Source of the DNA: Lasioglossum baleicum
Taxonomy: Eukaryota > Arthropoda > Insecta > Hymenoptera > Halictidae
NCBI RefSeq assembly: GCF_051020765.1
Contig: NW_027469359.1
Location: 62,001-126,000, forward strand
Length of the DNA: 64,000 nucleotides
Direction of reading: 5' to 3'
How positions within the stretch are numbered: the first letter of the stretch is position 1; each line of letters opens with the position of its first letter. The position numbers were made by a program, and so were the translations under genes. The notes under the pieces are model-generated. The model saw only the letters and a program-made list of their open reading frames with translations, ran no database searches and had not been told where the DNA came from. Shown one piece after another: positions 1-9,975 of the stretch.

Positions 1-34
1 AGTAAAAACACGTGCGAGAGGATGCATCCCGCAG

Positions 35-76
35 GCTAGTCGAGTAAAAACACGTGCGAGAGGATGCATCCCGCAG
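35..76 (+). repeat. Unit A, representative 42-bp monomer
   Basis: This copy begins at GCTAGT; the next copy begins exactly 42 bp later. In order the unit has GCTAGTCGAG, a T (or C) followed by an A5 tract, ACACGTGCGAG, then AGGATGCATCCCGCAG. CACGTG and GGATGCATCC are perfect palindromes. Frequent variants are GAGC for GAGT before the A-tract, TCCAG for TCGAG, GCTTCCC for GCATCCC, GGGTGC for GGATGC, and CGCCGG for CGCAGG at the end. The variants are not random in position: GAGC copies follow B blocks and CGCCGG copies precede them. Roughly 1,100 copies occur in the window by estimate. Confidence 0.97.
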
Positions 77-102
77 GCTAGTCGAGTAAAAACACGTGCG
101 AG

Positions 103-169
103 GTTTTGTGGGATGCGTATGCGCAGGTTTTGTGGGATGCGCATGCGCAGGTTTTGTGGGATGCGCATG
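103..169 (+). repeat. B block, representative (three 24-bp units)
   Basis: An A unit is cut after CGTGCGAG (position 102) and continues with two full 24-bp B units (103-126 and 127-150) and a 19-bp terminal B unit ending GCGCATG (151-169). GCTAGTCGAGC of the next A unit follows at 170. All B blocks I checked in detail use the same entry and exit points, so block length is 19 + 24(n-1). The first unit carries GCGTAT in place of GCGCAT, a cap variant seen in most blocks. The later unit-unit junction reads TGCGCATGCGCA, a 12-bp palindrome of alternating purine and pyrimidine. In many other blocks the last units have six T instead of TTTTGT. Confidence 0.96.
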
Positions 170-1295
170 GCTAGTCGAGCAAAAACACGTGCGAGAGGAT
201 GCATCCCGCAGGCTAGTCCAGTAAAAACACGTGCGAGAGGATGCATCCCGCAGGCTAGTCGAGTAAAAACACGTGCGAGAGGATGCATCCCGCAGGCTAG
301 TCCAGTAAAAACACGTGCGAGAGGATGCATCCCGCAGGCTAGTCGAGTAAAAACACGTGCGAGGTTTTGTGGGATGCGCATGCGCAGGTTTTTTGGGATG
401 CGCATGCGCAGGTTTTTTGGGATGCGCATGCGCAGATTTTTTGGGATGCGCATGGCTAGTCGAGCAAAAACACGTGCGAGAGGATGCATCCCGCAGGCTA
501 GTCGAGCAAAAACACGTGCGAGAGGATGCATCCCGCAGGCTAGTCGAGTAAAAACACGTGCGAGAGGATGCATCCCGCAGGCTAGTCGAGTAAAAACACG
601 TGCGAGAGGATGCTTCCCGCAGGCTAGTCGAGTAAAAACACGTGCGAGAGGATGCATCCCGCAGGCTAGTCGAGTAAAAACACGTGCGAGAGGATGCATC
701 CCGCAGGCTAGTCGAGTAAAAACACGTGCGAGGTTTTGTGGGATGCGTATGCGCAGGTTTTGTGGGATGCGCATGCGCAGGTTTTGTGGGATGCGCAGGC
801 GCAGGTTTTTTGGGATGCGCATGGCTAGTCGAGCAAAAACACGTGCGAGAGGATGCATCCCGCAGGCTAGTCCAGTAAAAACACGTGCGAGAGGACGCAT
901 CCCGCCGGCTAGTCGAGTAAAAACACGTGCGAGGTTTTGTGGGATGCGTATGCGCAGGTTTTGTGGGATGCGCATGCGCCGGTTTTGTGGGATGCGCATG
1001 CGCAGGTTTTTTGGGATGCGCATGGCTAGTCGAGCAAAAACACGTGCGAGAGGATGCATCCCGCAGGCTAGTCGAGCAAAAACACATGCGAGAGGATGCT
1101 TCCCGCAGGCTAGTCGAGTAAAAACACGTGCGAGAGGATGCTTCCCGCAGGCTAGTCGAGTAAAAACACGTGCGAGAGGGTGCATCCCGCAGGCTAGTCG
1201 AGCAAAAACACGTGCGAGAGGATGCATCCCGCAGGCTAGTCGAGTAAAAACACGTGCGAGAGGATGCTTCCCGCAGGCTAGTCGAGTAAAAACAC

Positions 1296-2276
1296 GTGCG
1301 AGGTTTTGTGGGATGCGTATGCGCAGGTTTTGTGGGATGCGCATGCGCAGGTTTTTTGGGATGCGCATGCGCAGGTTTTTTGGGATGCGCATGCGCAGGT
1401 TTTTTGGGATGCGCATGGCTAGTCGAGCAAAAACACGTGCGAGAGGATGCATCCCGCAGGCTAGTCGAGCAAAAACACGTGCGAGAGGATGCATCCCGCA
1501 GGCTAGTCGAGTAAAAACACGTGCGAGAGGATGCATCCCGCAGGCTAGTCGAGTAAAAACACGTGCGAGAGGATGCTTCCCGCAGGCTAGTCGAGTAAAA
1601 ACACGTGCGAGAGGGTGCATCCCGCAGGCTAGTCGAGTAAAAACACGTGCGAGGTTTTGTGGGATGCGTATGCGCAGGTTTTGTGGGATGCGCATGCGCA
1701 GGTTTTGTGGGATGTGCATGGCTAGTCGAGCAAAAACACGTGCGAGAGGATGCATCCCGCAGGCTAGTCGAGTAAAAACACGTGCGAGAGGATGCATCCC
1801 GCAGGCTAGTCGAGTAAAAACACGTGCGAGAGGATGCATCCCGCAGGCTAGTCGAGTAAAAACACGTGCGAGAGGATGCTTCCCGCAGGCTAGTCGAGTA
1901 AAAACACGTGCGAGAGGGTGCTTCCCGCAGGCTAGTCGAGTAAAAACACGTGCGAGAGGGTGCATCCCGCAGGCTAGTCGAGTAAAAACACGTGCGAAAG
2001 CTTGCATCCCGCAGGCTAGTCGAGTAAAAACACGTGCGAGAGGATGCATCCCGCCGGCTAGTCGAGTAAAAACACGTGCGAGGTTTTGTGGGATGCGTAT
2101 GCGCAGGTTTTGTGGGATGCGCATGCGCCGGTTTTGTGGGATGCGCATGCGCAGGTTTTTTGGGATGCGCATGGCTAGTCGAGCAAAAACACGTGCGAGA
2201 GGATGCATCCCGCAGGCTAGTCCAGTAAAAACACGTGCGAGAGGATGCATCCCGCCGGCTAGTCGAGTAAAAACAC
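1296..2276 (+). repeat. 981-bp HindIII module, copy at 1.3 kb
   Basis: The module starts at a five-unit B block, runs through A units, a three-unit B block ending GATGTGCATG (near 1,710), further A units, the AAGCTT-bearing A variant (AAGCTT at 1,998-2,003) and a four-unit B block. Copies with the same 702-bp distance from start to AAGCTT begin at 3,594, 4,884 and 8,794. Length variants that differ by whole 24-bp B units begin at 24,790, 35,839 and 45,736. In this copy the AAGCTT unit keeps AAAAACACG, whereas most copies have AAAATCACG. Confidence 0.85.
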
Positions 2277-3593
2277 GTGCGAGGTTTTGTGGGATGCGTA
2301 TGCGCAGGTTTTGTGGGATGCGCATGCGCCGGTTTTGTGGGATGCGCATGCGCAGGTTTTTTGGGATGCGCATGCGCAGATTTTTTGGGATGCGCATGGC
2401 TAGTCGAGCAAAAACACGTGCGAGAGGATGCATCCCGCAGGCTAGTCGAGCAAAAACACGTGCGAGAGGATGCTTCCCGCAGGCTAGTCGAGTAAAAACA
2501 CGTGCGAGAGGATGCATCCCGCAGGCTAGTCGAGTAAAAACACGTGCGAGAGGATGCATCCCGCAGGCTAGTCGAGTAAAAACACGTGCGAGAGGATGCA
2601 TCCCGCAGGCTAGTCCAGTAAAAACACGTGCGAGAGGATGCATCCCGCAGGCTAGTCGAGTAAAAACACGTGCGAGAGGGTGCATCCCGCAGGCTAGTCG
2701 AGTAAAAACACGTGCGAGGTTTTGTGGGATGCGTATGCGCAGGTTTTGTGGGATGCGCATGCGCAGGTTTTGTGGGATGCGCATGGCTAGTCGAGCAAAA
2801 ACACGTGCGAGTGGATGCATCCCGCAGGCTAGTCCAGTAAAAACACGTGCGAGAGGATGCATCCCGCCGGCTAGTCGAGTAAAAACACGTGCGAGGTTTT
2901 GTGGGATGCGTATGCGCAGGTTTTGTGGGATGCGCATGCGCCGGTTTTGTGGGATGCGCATGCGCAGGTTTTTTGGGATGCGCATGGCTAGTCTAGCAAA
3001 AACACGTGCGAGAGGATGCATCCCGCAGGCTAGTCGAGCAAAAACACGTGCGAGAGGATGCTTCCCGCAGGCTAGTCGAGTAAAAACACGTGCGAGAGGA
3101 TGCTTCCCGCAGGCTAGTCGAGTAAAAACACGTGCGAGAGGGTGCATCCCGCAGGCTAGTCGAGCAAAAACACGTGCGAGAGGATGCATCCCGCAGGCTA
3201 GTCGAGTAAAAACACGTGCGAGAGGATGCATCCCGCAGGCTAGTCGAGTAAAAACACGTGCGAGAGGATGCATCCCGCAGGCTAGTCGAGTAAAAACACG
3301 TGCGAGAGGATGCTTCCCGCAGGCTAGTCGAGTAAAAACACGTGCGAGAGGATGCATCCCGCAGGCTAGTCGAGCAAAAACACGTGCGAGAGGATGCTTC
3401 CCGCAGGCTAGCCGAGTAAAAACACGTGCGAGAGGATGCTTCCCGCAGGCTAGTCGAGTAAAAACACGTGCGAGAGGGTGCATCCCGCAGGCTAGTCGAG
3501 CAAAAACACGTGCGAGAGGATGCATCCCGCAGGCTAGTCGAGTAAAAACACGTGCGAGAGGATGCTTCCCGCAGGCTAGTCGAGTAAAAACAC
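2277..3593 (+). repeat. Mixed A/B array with GTCTAGC marker unit
   Basis: Alternating A runs and B blocks. Two diagnostic A variants are present: GCGAGTGGATGC near 2,811 and GCTAGTCTAGC at 2,987. Both recur at 44,995 and 45,171 at the same 42,184-bp offset, so this stretch and 44.2-46.4 kb are copies of one another. The GTCTAG marker also recurs near 8,187, 13,779, 18,793 and 24,140. GCTAGCCGAG near 3,408 is shared with 45,592 but not with the otherwise similar copy near 8,600. Confidence 0.85.
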
Positions 3594-4883
3594 GTGCGAG
3601 GTTTTGTGGGATGCGTATGCGCAGGTTTTGTGGGATGCGCATGCGCAGGTTTTGTGGGATGCGCATGCGCAGGTTTTTTGGGATGCGCATGCGCAGGTTT
3701 TTTGGGATGCGCATGGCTAGTCGAGCAAAAACACGTGCGAGAGGATGCATCCCGCAGGCTAGTCGAGCAAAAACACGTGCGAGAGGATGCATCCCGCAGG
3801 CTAGTCGAGTAAAAACACGTGCGAGAGGATGCATCCCGCAGGCTAGTCGAGTAAAAACACGTGCGAGAGGATGCTTCCCGCAGGCTAGTCGAGTAAAAAC
3901 ACGTGCGAGAGGGTGCATCCCGCAGGCTAGTCGAGTAAAAACACGTGCGAGGTTTTGTGGGATGCGTATGCGCAGGTTTTGTGGGATGCGCATGCGCAGG
4001 TTTTGTGGGATGCGCATGGCTAGTCGAGCAAAAACACGTGCGAGAGGATGCATCCCGCAGGCTAGTCGAGTAAAAACACGTGCGAGAGGATGCATCCCGC
4101 AGGCTAGTCGAGTAAAAACACGTGCGAGAGGATGCATCCCGCAGGCTAGTCGAGTAAAAACACGTGCGAGAGGATGCTTCCCGCAGGCTAGTCGAGTAAA
4201 AACACGTGCGAGAGGGTGCTTCCCGCAGGCTAGTCGAGTAAAAACACGTGCGAGAGGGTGCATCCCGCAGGCTAGTCGAGTAAAATCACGTGCGAAAGCT
4301 TGCATCCCGCAGGCTAGTCGAGTAAAAACACGTGCGAGAGGATGCATCCCGCCGGCTAGTCGAGTAAAAACACGTGCGAGGTTTTGTGGGATGCGTATGC
4401 GCAGGTTTTGTGGGATGCGCATGCGCCGGTTTTGTGGGATGCGCATGCGCAGGTTTTTTGGGATGCGCATGGCTAGTCGAGCAAAAACACGTGCGAGAGG
4501 ATGCATCCCGCAGGCTAGTCCAGTAAAAACACGTGCGAGAGGATGCATCCCGCCGGCTAGTCGAGTAAAAACACGTGCGAGGTTTTGTGGGATGCGTATG
4601 CGCAGGTTTTGTGGGATGCGCATGCGCCGGTTTTGTGGGATGCGCATGCGCAGGTTTTTTGGGATGCGCATGCGCAGATTTTTTGGGATGCGCATGGCTA
4701 GTCGAGCAAAAACACGTGCGAGAGGATGCATCCCGCAGGCTAGTCGAGCAAAAACACGTGCGAGAGGATGCTTCCCGCAGGCTAGTCGAGTAAAAACACG
4801 TGCGAGAGGATGCATCCCGCAGGCTAGTCGAGTAAAAACACGTGCGAGAGGATGCTTCCCGCAGGCTAGTCGAGTAAAAACAC
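3594..4883 (+). repeat. 1,290-bp tandem duplication, first copy
   Basis: This comprises a 981-bp HindIII module (3,594-4,574; AAGCTT at 4,296-4,301) followed by a 309-bp B-block/A segment (4,575-4,883). The following 1.25 kb repeats the same order with every B block and the AAGCTT shifted by exactly 1,290 bp. The first A unit after the five-unit B block and all block lengths agree between the copies, which indicates a recent direct duplication. Confidence 0.88.
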
Positions 4884-6130
4884 GTGCGAGGTTTTGTGGG
4901 ATGCGTATGCGCAGGTTTTGTGGGATGCGCATGCGCAGGTTTTGTGGGATGCGCATGCGCAGGTTTTTTGGGATGCGCATGCGCAGGTTTTTTGGGATGC
5001 GCATGGCTAGTCGAGCAAAAACACGTGCGAGAGGATGCATCCCGCAGGCTAGTCGAGCAAAAACACGTGCGAGAGGATGCATCCCGCAGGCTAGTCGAGT
5101 AAAAACACGTGCGAGAGGATGCATCCCGCAGGCTAGTCGAGTAAAAACACGTGCGAGAGGATGCTTCCCGCAGGCTAGTCGAGTAAAAACACGTGCGAGA
5201 GGGTGCATCCCGCAGGCTAGTCGAGTAAAAACACGTGCGAGGTTTTGTGGGATGCGTATGCGCAGGTTTTGTGGGATGCGCATGCGCAGGTTTTGTGGGA
5301 TGCGCATGGCTAGTCGAGCAAAAACACGTGCGAGAGGATGCATCCCGCAGGCTAGTCGAGTAAAAACACGTGCGAGAGGATGCATCCCGCAGGCTAGTCG
5401 AGTAAAAACACGTGCGAGAGGATGCATCCCGCAGGCTAGTCGAGTAAAAACACGTGCGAGAGGATGCTTCCCGCAGGCTAGTCGAGTAAAAACACGTGCG
5501 AGAGGGTGCTTCCCGCAGGCTAGTCGAGTAAAAACACGTGCGAGAGGGTGCATCCCGCAGGCTAGTCGAGTAAAATCACGTGCGAAAGCTTGCATCCCGC
5601 AGGCTAGTCGAGTAAAAACACGTGCGAGAGGATGCATCCCGCCGGCTAGTCGAGTAAAAACACGTGCGAGGTTTTGTGGGATGCGTATGCGCAGGTTTTG
5701 TGGGATGCGCATGCGCCGGTTTTGTGGGATGCGCATGCGCAGGTTTTTTGGGATGCGCATGGCTAGTCGAGCAAAAACACGTGCGAGAGGATGCATCCCG
5801 CAGGCTAGTCCAGTAAAAACACGTGCGAGAGGATGCATCCCGCCGGCTAGTCGAGTAAAAACACGTGCGAGGTTTTGTGGGATGCGTATGCGCAGGTTTT
5901 GTGGGATGCGCATGCGCCGGTTTTGTGGGATGCGCATGCGCAGGTTTTTTGGGATGCGCATGCGCAGATTTTTTGGGATGCGCATGGCTAGTCGAGCAAA
6001 AACACGTGCGAGAGGATGCATCCCGCAGGCTAGTCGAGCAAAAACACGTGCGAGAGGATGCTTCCCGCAGGCTAGTCGAGTAAAAACACGTGCGAGAGGA
6101 TGCATCCCGCAGGCTAGTCGAGTAAAAACA
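4884..6130 (+). repeat. 1,290-bp tandem duplication, second copy
   Basis: Second copy of the preceding segment, with AAGCTT at 5,586-5,591 and B blocks at +1,290 bp. The match ends near 6,130, where this copy has a GCATCCC A unit in place of GCTTCCC and continues with more A units instead of entering a new B block. The duplication endpoint therefore lies inside an A run. Confidence 0.85.
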
Positions 6131-8793
6131 CGTGCGAGAGGATGCATCCCGCAGGCTAGTCGAGTAAAAACACGTGCGAGAGGATGCATCCCGCAGGCTA
6201 GTCCAGTAAAAACACGTGCGAGAGGATGCATCCCGCAGGCTAGTCGAGTAAAAACACGTGCGAGGTTTTGTGGGATGCGCATGCGCAGGTTTTTTGGGAT
6301 GCGCATGCGCAGGTTTTTTGGGATGCGCATGCGCAGATCTTTTGGGATGCGCATGGCTAGTCGAGCAAAAACACGTGCGAGAGGATGCATCCCGCAGGCT
6401 AGTCGAGCAAAAACACGTGCGAGAGGATGCTTCCCGCAGGCTAGTCGAGTAAAAACACGTGCGAGAGGATGCATCCCGCAGACTAGTCGAGTAAAAACAC
6501 GTGCGAGAGGATGCATCCCGCAGGCTAGTCGAGTAAAAACACGTGCGAGAGGATGCATCCCGCAGGCTAGTCCAGTAAAAACACGTGCGAGAGGATGCAT
6601 CCCGCAGGCTAGTCGAGTAAAAACACGTGCGAGAGGATGCTTCCCGCAGGCTAGTCGAGTAAAAACACGTGCGAGAGGATGCATCCCGCAGGCTAGTCGA
6701 GTAAAAACACGTGCGAGAGGATGCATCCCGCAGGCTAGTCGAGTAAAAACACGTGCGAGGTTTTGTGGGATGCGTATGCGCAGGTTTTGTGGGATGCGCA
6801 TGCGCAGGTTTTGTGGGATGCGCAGGCGCAGGTTTTTTGGGATGCGCATGGCTAGTCGAGCAAAAACACGTGCGAGAGGATGCATCCCGCAGGCTAGTCC
6901 AGTAAAAACACGTGCGAGAGGACGCATCCCGCCGGCTAGTCGAGTAAAAACACGTGCGAGGTTTTGTGGGATGCGTATGCGCAGGTTTTGTGGGATGCGC
7001 ATGCGCCGGTTTTGTGGGATGCGCATGCGCAGGTTTTTTGGGATGCGCATGGCTAGTCGAGCAAAAACACGTGCGAGAGGATGCATCCCGCAGGCTAGTC
7101 GAGCAAAAACACGTGCGAGAGGATGCTTCCCGCAGGCTAGTCGAGTAAAAACACGTGCGAGAGGGTGCATCCCGCAGGCTAGTCGAGCAAAAACACGTGC
7201 GAGAGGATGCATCCCGCAGGCTAGTCGAGTAAAAACACGTGCGAGAGGACGCATCCCGCCGGCTAGTCGAGTAAAAACACGTGCGAGGTTTTGTGGGATG
7301 CGTATGCGCAGGTTTTGTGGGATGCGCATGCGCCGGTTTTGTGGGATGCGCATGCGCAGGTTTTGTGGGATGCGCATGGCTAGTCGAGCAAAAACACGTG
7401 CGAGAGGATGCTTCCCGCATGGCTAGTCGAGCAAAAACACGTGCGAGAGGATGCTTCCCGCAGGCTAGTCGAGTAAAAACACGTGCGAGAGGATGCTTCC
7501 CGCAGGCTAGTCGAGTAAAAACACGTGCGAGAGGGTGCATCCCGCAGGCTAGTCGAGCAAAAACACGTGCGAGAGGATGCATCCCGCAGGCTAGTCGAGT
7601 AAAAACACGTGCGAGAGGATGCTTCCCGCAGGCTAGTCGAGTAAAAACACGTGCGAGGTTTTGTGGGATGCGTATGCGCAGGTTTTGTGGGATGCGCATG
7701 CGCAGGTTTTTTGGGATGCGCATGCGCAGGTTTTTTGGGATGCGCATGGCTAGTCGAGCAAAAACACGTGCGAGAGGATGCATCCCGCAGGCTAGTCGAG
7801 CAAAAACACGTGCGAGAGGATGCATCCCGCAGGCTAGTCGAGTAAAAACTCGTGCGAGAGGATGCTTCCCGCAGGCTAGTCGAGTAAAAACACGTGCGAG
7901 AGGGTGCATCCCGCAGACTAGTCGAGTAAAAACACGTGCGAGGTTTTGTGGGATGCGTATGCGCAGGTTTTGTGGGATGCGCATGCGCAGGTTTTGTGGG
8001 ATGCGCATGGCTAGTCGAGCAAAAACACGTGCGAGAGGATGCATCCCGCAGGCTAGTCCAGTAAAAACACGTGCGAGAGGATGCATCCCGCCGGCTAGTC
8101 GAGTAAAAACACGTGCGAGGTTTTGTGGGATGCGTATGCGCAGGTTTTGTGGGATGCGCATGCGCCGGTTTTGTGGGATGCGCATGGCTAGTCTAGCAAA
8201 AACACGTGCGAGAGGATGCATCCCGCAGGCTAGTCGAGCAAAAACACGTGCGAGAGGATGCTTCCCGCAGGCTAGTCGAGTAAAAACACGTGCGAGAGGA
8301 TGCTTCCCGCAGGCTAGTCGAGTAAAAACACGTGCGAGAGGGTGCATCCCGCAGGCTAGTCGAGCAAAAACACGTGCGAGAGGATGCATCCCGCAGGCTA
8401 GTCGAGTAAAAACACGTGCGAGAGGATGCATCCCGCAGGCTAGTCGAGTAAAAACACGTGCGAGAGGATGCATCCCGCAGGCTAGTCGAGTAAAAACACG
8501 TGCGAGAGGATGCTTCCCGCAGGCTAGTCGAGTAAAAACACGTGCGAGAGGATGCATCCCGCAGGCTAGTCGAGCAAAAACACGTGCGAGAGGATGCTTC
8601 CCGCAGGCTAGTCGAGTAAAAACACGTGCGAGAGGATGCTTCCCGCAGGCTAGTCGAGTAAAAACACGTGCGAGAGGGTGCATCCCGCAGGCTAGTCGAG
8701 CAAAAACACGTGCGAGAGGATGCATCCCGCAGGCTAGTCGAGTAAAAACACGTGCGAGAGGATGCTTCCCGCAGGCTAGTCGAGTAAAAACAC
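6131..8793 (+). repeat. Mixed A/B array with a 43-bp hybrid unit
   Basis: Ordinary A/B alternation. Markers include CGCAGATCTTTTGGG near 6,332 (AGATCT by one T-to-C change), GCAGACTAG near 6,478 and 7,914, AAAACTCGTGCG near 7,846 (shared with 13,439, 18,455 and 23,801), and GTCTAGC near 8,187. From about 8,100 onward the segment parallels 2,900-4,574 at a 5,200-bp offset. A 43-bp unit at 7,379-7,421 is described separately. No gene is visible. Confidence 0.85.
7379..7421 (+). repeat. 43-bp hybrid A unit with a B-type exit
   Basis: This A unit ends CCCGCATG, then GCTAGTCGAGC, where all neighbours have CCCGCAG then GCTAG. The extra base makes it 43 bp and gives it the last four bases of a B-block exit (CATG). 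It is followed by a GAGC-type A unit, as normally happens only after a B block. It also sits directly after a four-unit B block (7,288-7,378). A recombination junction between an A unit and a B exit, or a one-base insertion, would both explain it. Confidence 0.8.
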
Positions 8794-9774
8794 GTGCGAG
8801 GTTTTGTGGGATGCGTATGCGCAGGTTTTGTGGGATGCGCATGCGCAGGTTTTGTGGGATGCGCATGCGCAGGTTTTTTGGGATGCGCATGCGCAGGTTT
8901 TTTGGGATGCGCATGGCTAGTCGAGCAAAAACACGTGCGAGATGATGCATCCCGCAGGCTAGTCGAGCAAAAACACGTGCGAGAGGATGCATCCCGCAGG
9001 CTAGTCGAGTAAAAACACGTGCGAGAGGATGCATCCCGCAGGCTAGTCGAGTAAAAACACGTGCGAGAGGATGCTTCCCGCAGGCTAGTCGAGTAAAAAC
9101 ACGTGCGAGAGGGTGCATCCCGCAGGCTAGTCGAGTAAAAACACGTGCGAGGTTTTGTGGGATGCGTATGCGCAGGTTTTGTGGGATGCGCATGCGCAGG
9201 TTTTGTGGGATGCGCATGGCTAGTCGAGCAAAAACACGTGCGAGAGGATGCATCCCGCAGGCTAGTCGAGTAAAAACACGTGCAAGAGGATGCATCCCGC
9301 AGGCTAGTCGAGTAAAAACACGTGCGAGAGGATGCATCCCGCAGGCTAGTCGAGTAAAAACACGTGCGAGAGGATGCTTCCCGCAGGCTAGTCGAGTAAA
9401 AACACGTGCGAGAGGGTGCTTCCCGCAGGCTAGTCGAGTAAAAACACGTGCGAGAGGGTGCATCCCGCAGGCTAGTCGAGTAAAATCACGTGCGAAAGCT
9501 TGCATCCCGCAGGCTAGTCGAGTAAAAACACGTGCGAGAGGATGCATCCCGCCGGCTAGTCGAGTAAAAACACGTGCGAGGTTTTGTGGGATGCGTATGC
9601 GCAGGTTTTGTGGGATGCGCATGCGCCGGTTTTGTGGGATGCGCATGCGCAGGTTTTTTGGGATGCGCATGGCTAGTCGAGCAAAAACACGTGCGAGAGG
9701 ATGCATCCCGCAGGCTAGTCGAGTAAAAACACGTGCGAGAGGATGCATCCCGCAGGCTAGTCGAGTAAAAACAC
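8794..9774 (+). repeat. 981-bp HindIII module, copy at 8.8 kb
   Basis: Same layout as the copies at 1,296, 3,594 and 4,884: a five-unit B block, A run, three-unit B block, A run, AAGCTT (9,496-9,501) and a four-unit B block. Its first A unit carries GCGAGATGATGC in place of GCGAGAGGATGC. This marker is otherwise found in the 543-bp pairs at 24-36 and 50-51 kb. A GTGCAAGAGG unit near 9,282 is shared with 14,406 and 19,419. Confidence 0.85.
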
Positions 9775-9975
9775 GTGCGAGGTTTTGTGGGATGCGTATG
9801 CGCAGGTTTTGTGGGATGCGCATGCGCAGGTTTTGTGGGATGCGCAGGCGCAGGTTTTTTGGGATGCGCATGGCTAGTCGAGCAAAAACACGTGCGAGAG
9901 GATGCATCCCGCAGGCTAGTCCAGTAAAAACACGTGCGAGAGGATGCATCCCGCCGGCTAGTCGAGTAAAAACAC
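9775..9975 (+). repeat. Linker B block and A units
   Basis: A four-unit B block (with the GCGCAGGCGCAG junction) is followed by three A units, the last ending CGCCGG, leading into the first 5-kb higher-order repeat. Nothing else is visible. Confidence 0.8.

Larger units (their letters stand above)
1..1295 (+). repeat. Mixed A/B array, left end of window
   Basis: Runs of two to eight A units alternate with B blocks of three or four units at about 103, 363, 730 and 933. It includes the GCGCAGGCGCAG B junction near 795, a variant that recurs throughout the window, and one CACATGCG copy near 1,083, a CpG-to-CpA type change in the E-box. The sequence starts mid-unit, so the array continues to the left. 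No gene is visible. Confidence 0.9.

Noticed and set aside
357..551. Many 64- to 88-codon + frames starting at B blocks (MRGFVGC type)
   Set aside because: They open only where GAGC A units (CAA codon) follow a B block and close at the first GAGT unit (TAA). They are a consequence of unit order, repeated dozens of times.
113..7426. 2,437-codon open frame on the + strand (repeating ASRVKTRARGCIPQ and RRFCGMRM)
   Set aside because: Both unit lengths and the 45-bp junction unit are multiples of three, and the repeat has no stop in this frame. It ends only because of the one-base insertion at 7,420. Most unit variants change the amino acid (CGA/CCA, GTA/GCA, ATC/TTC, CAG/CCG), with no sign of protein-level constraint.
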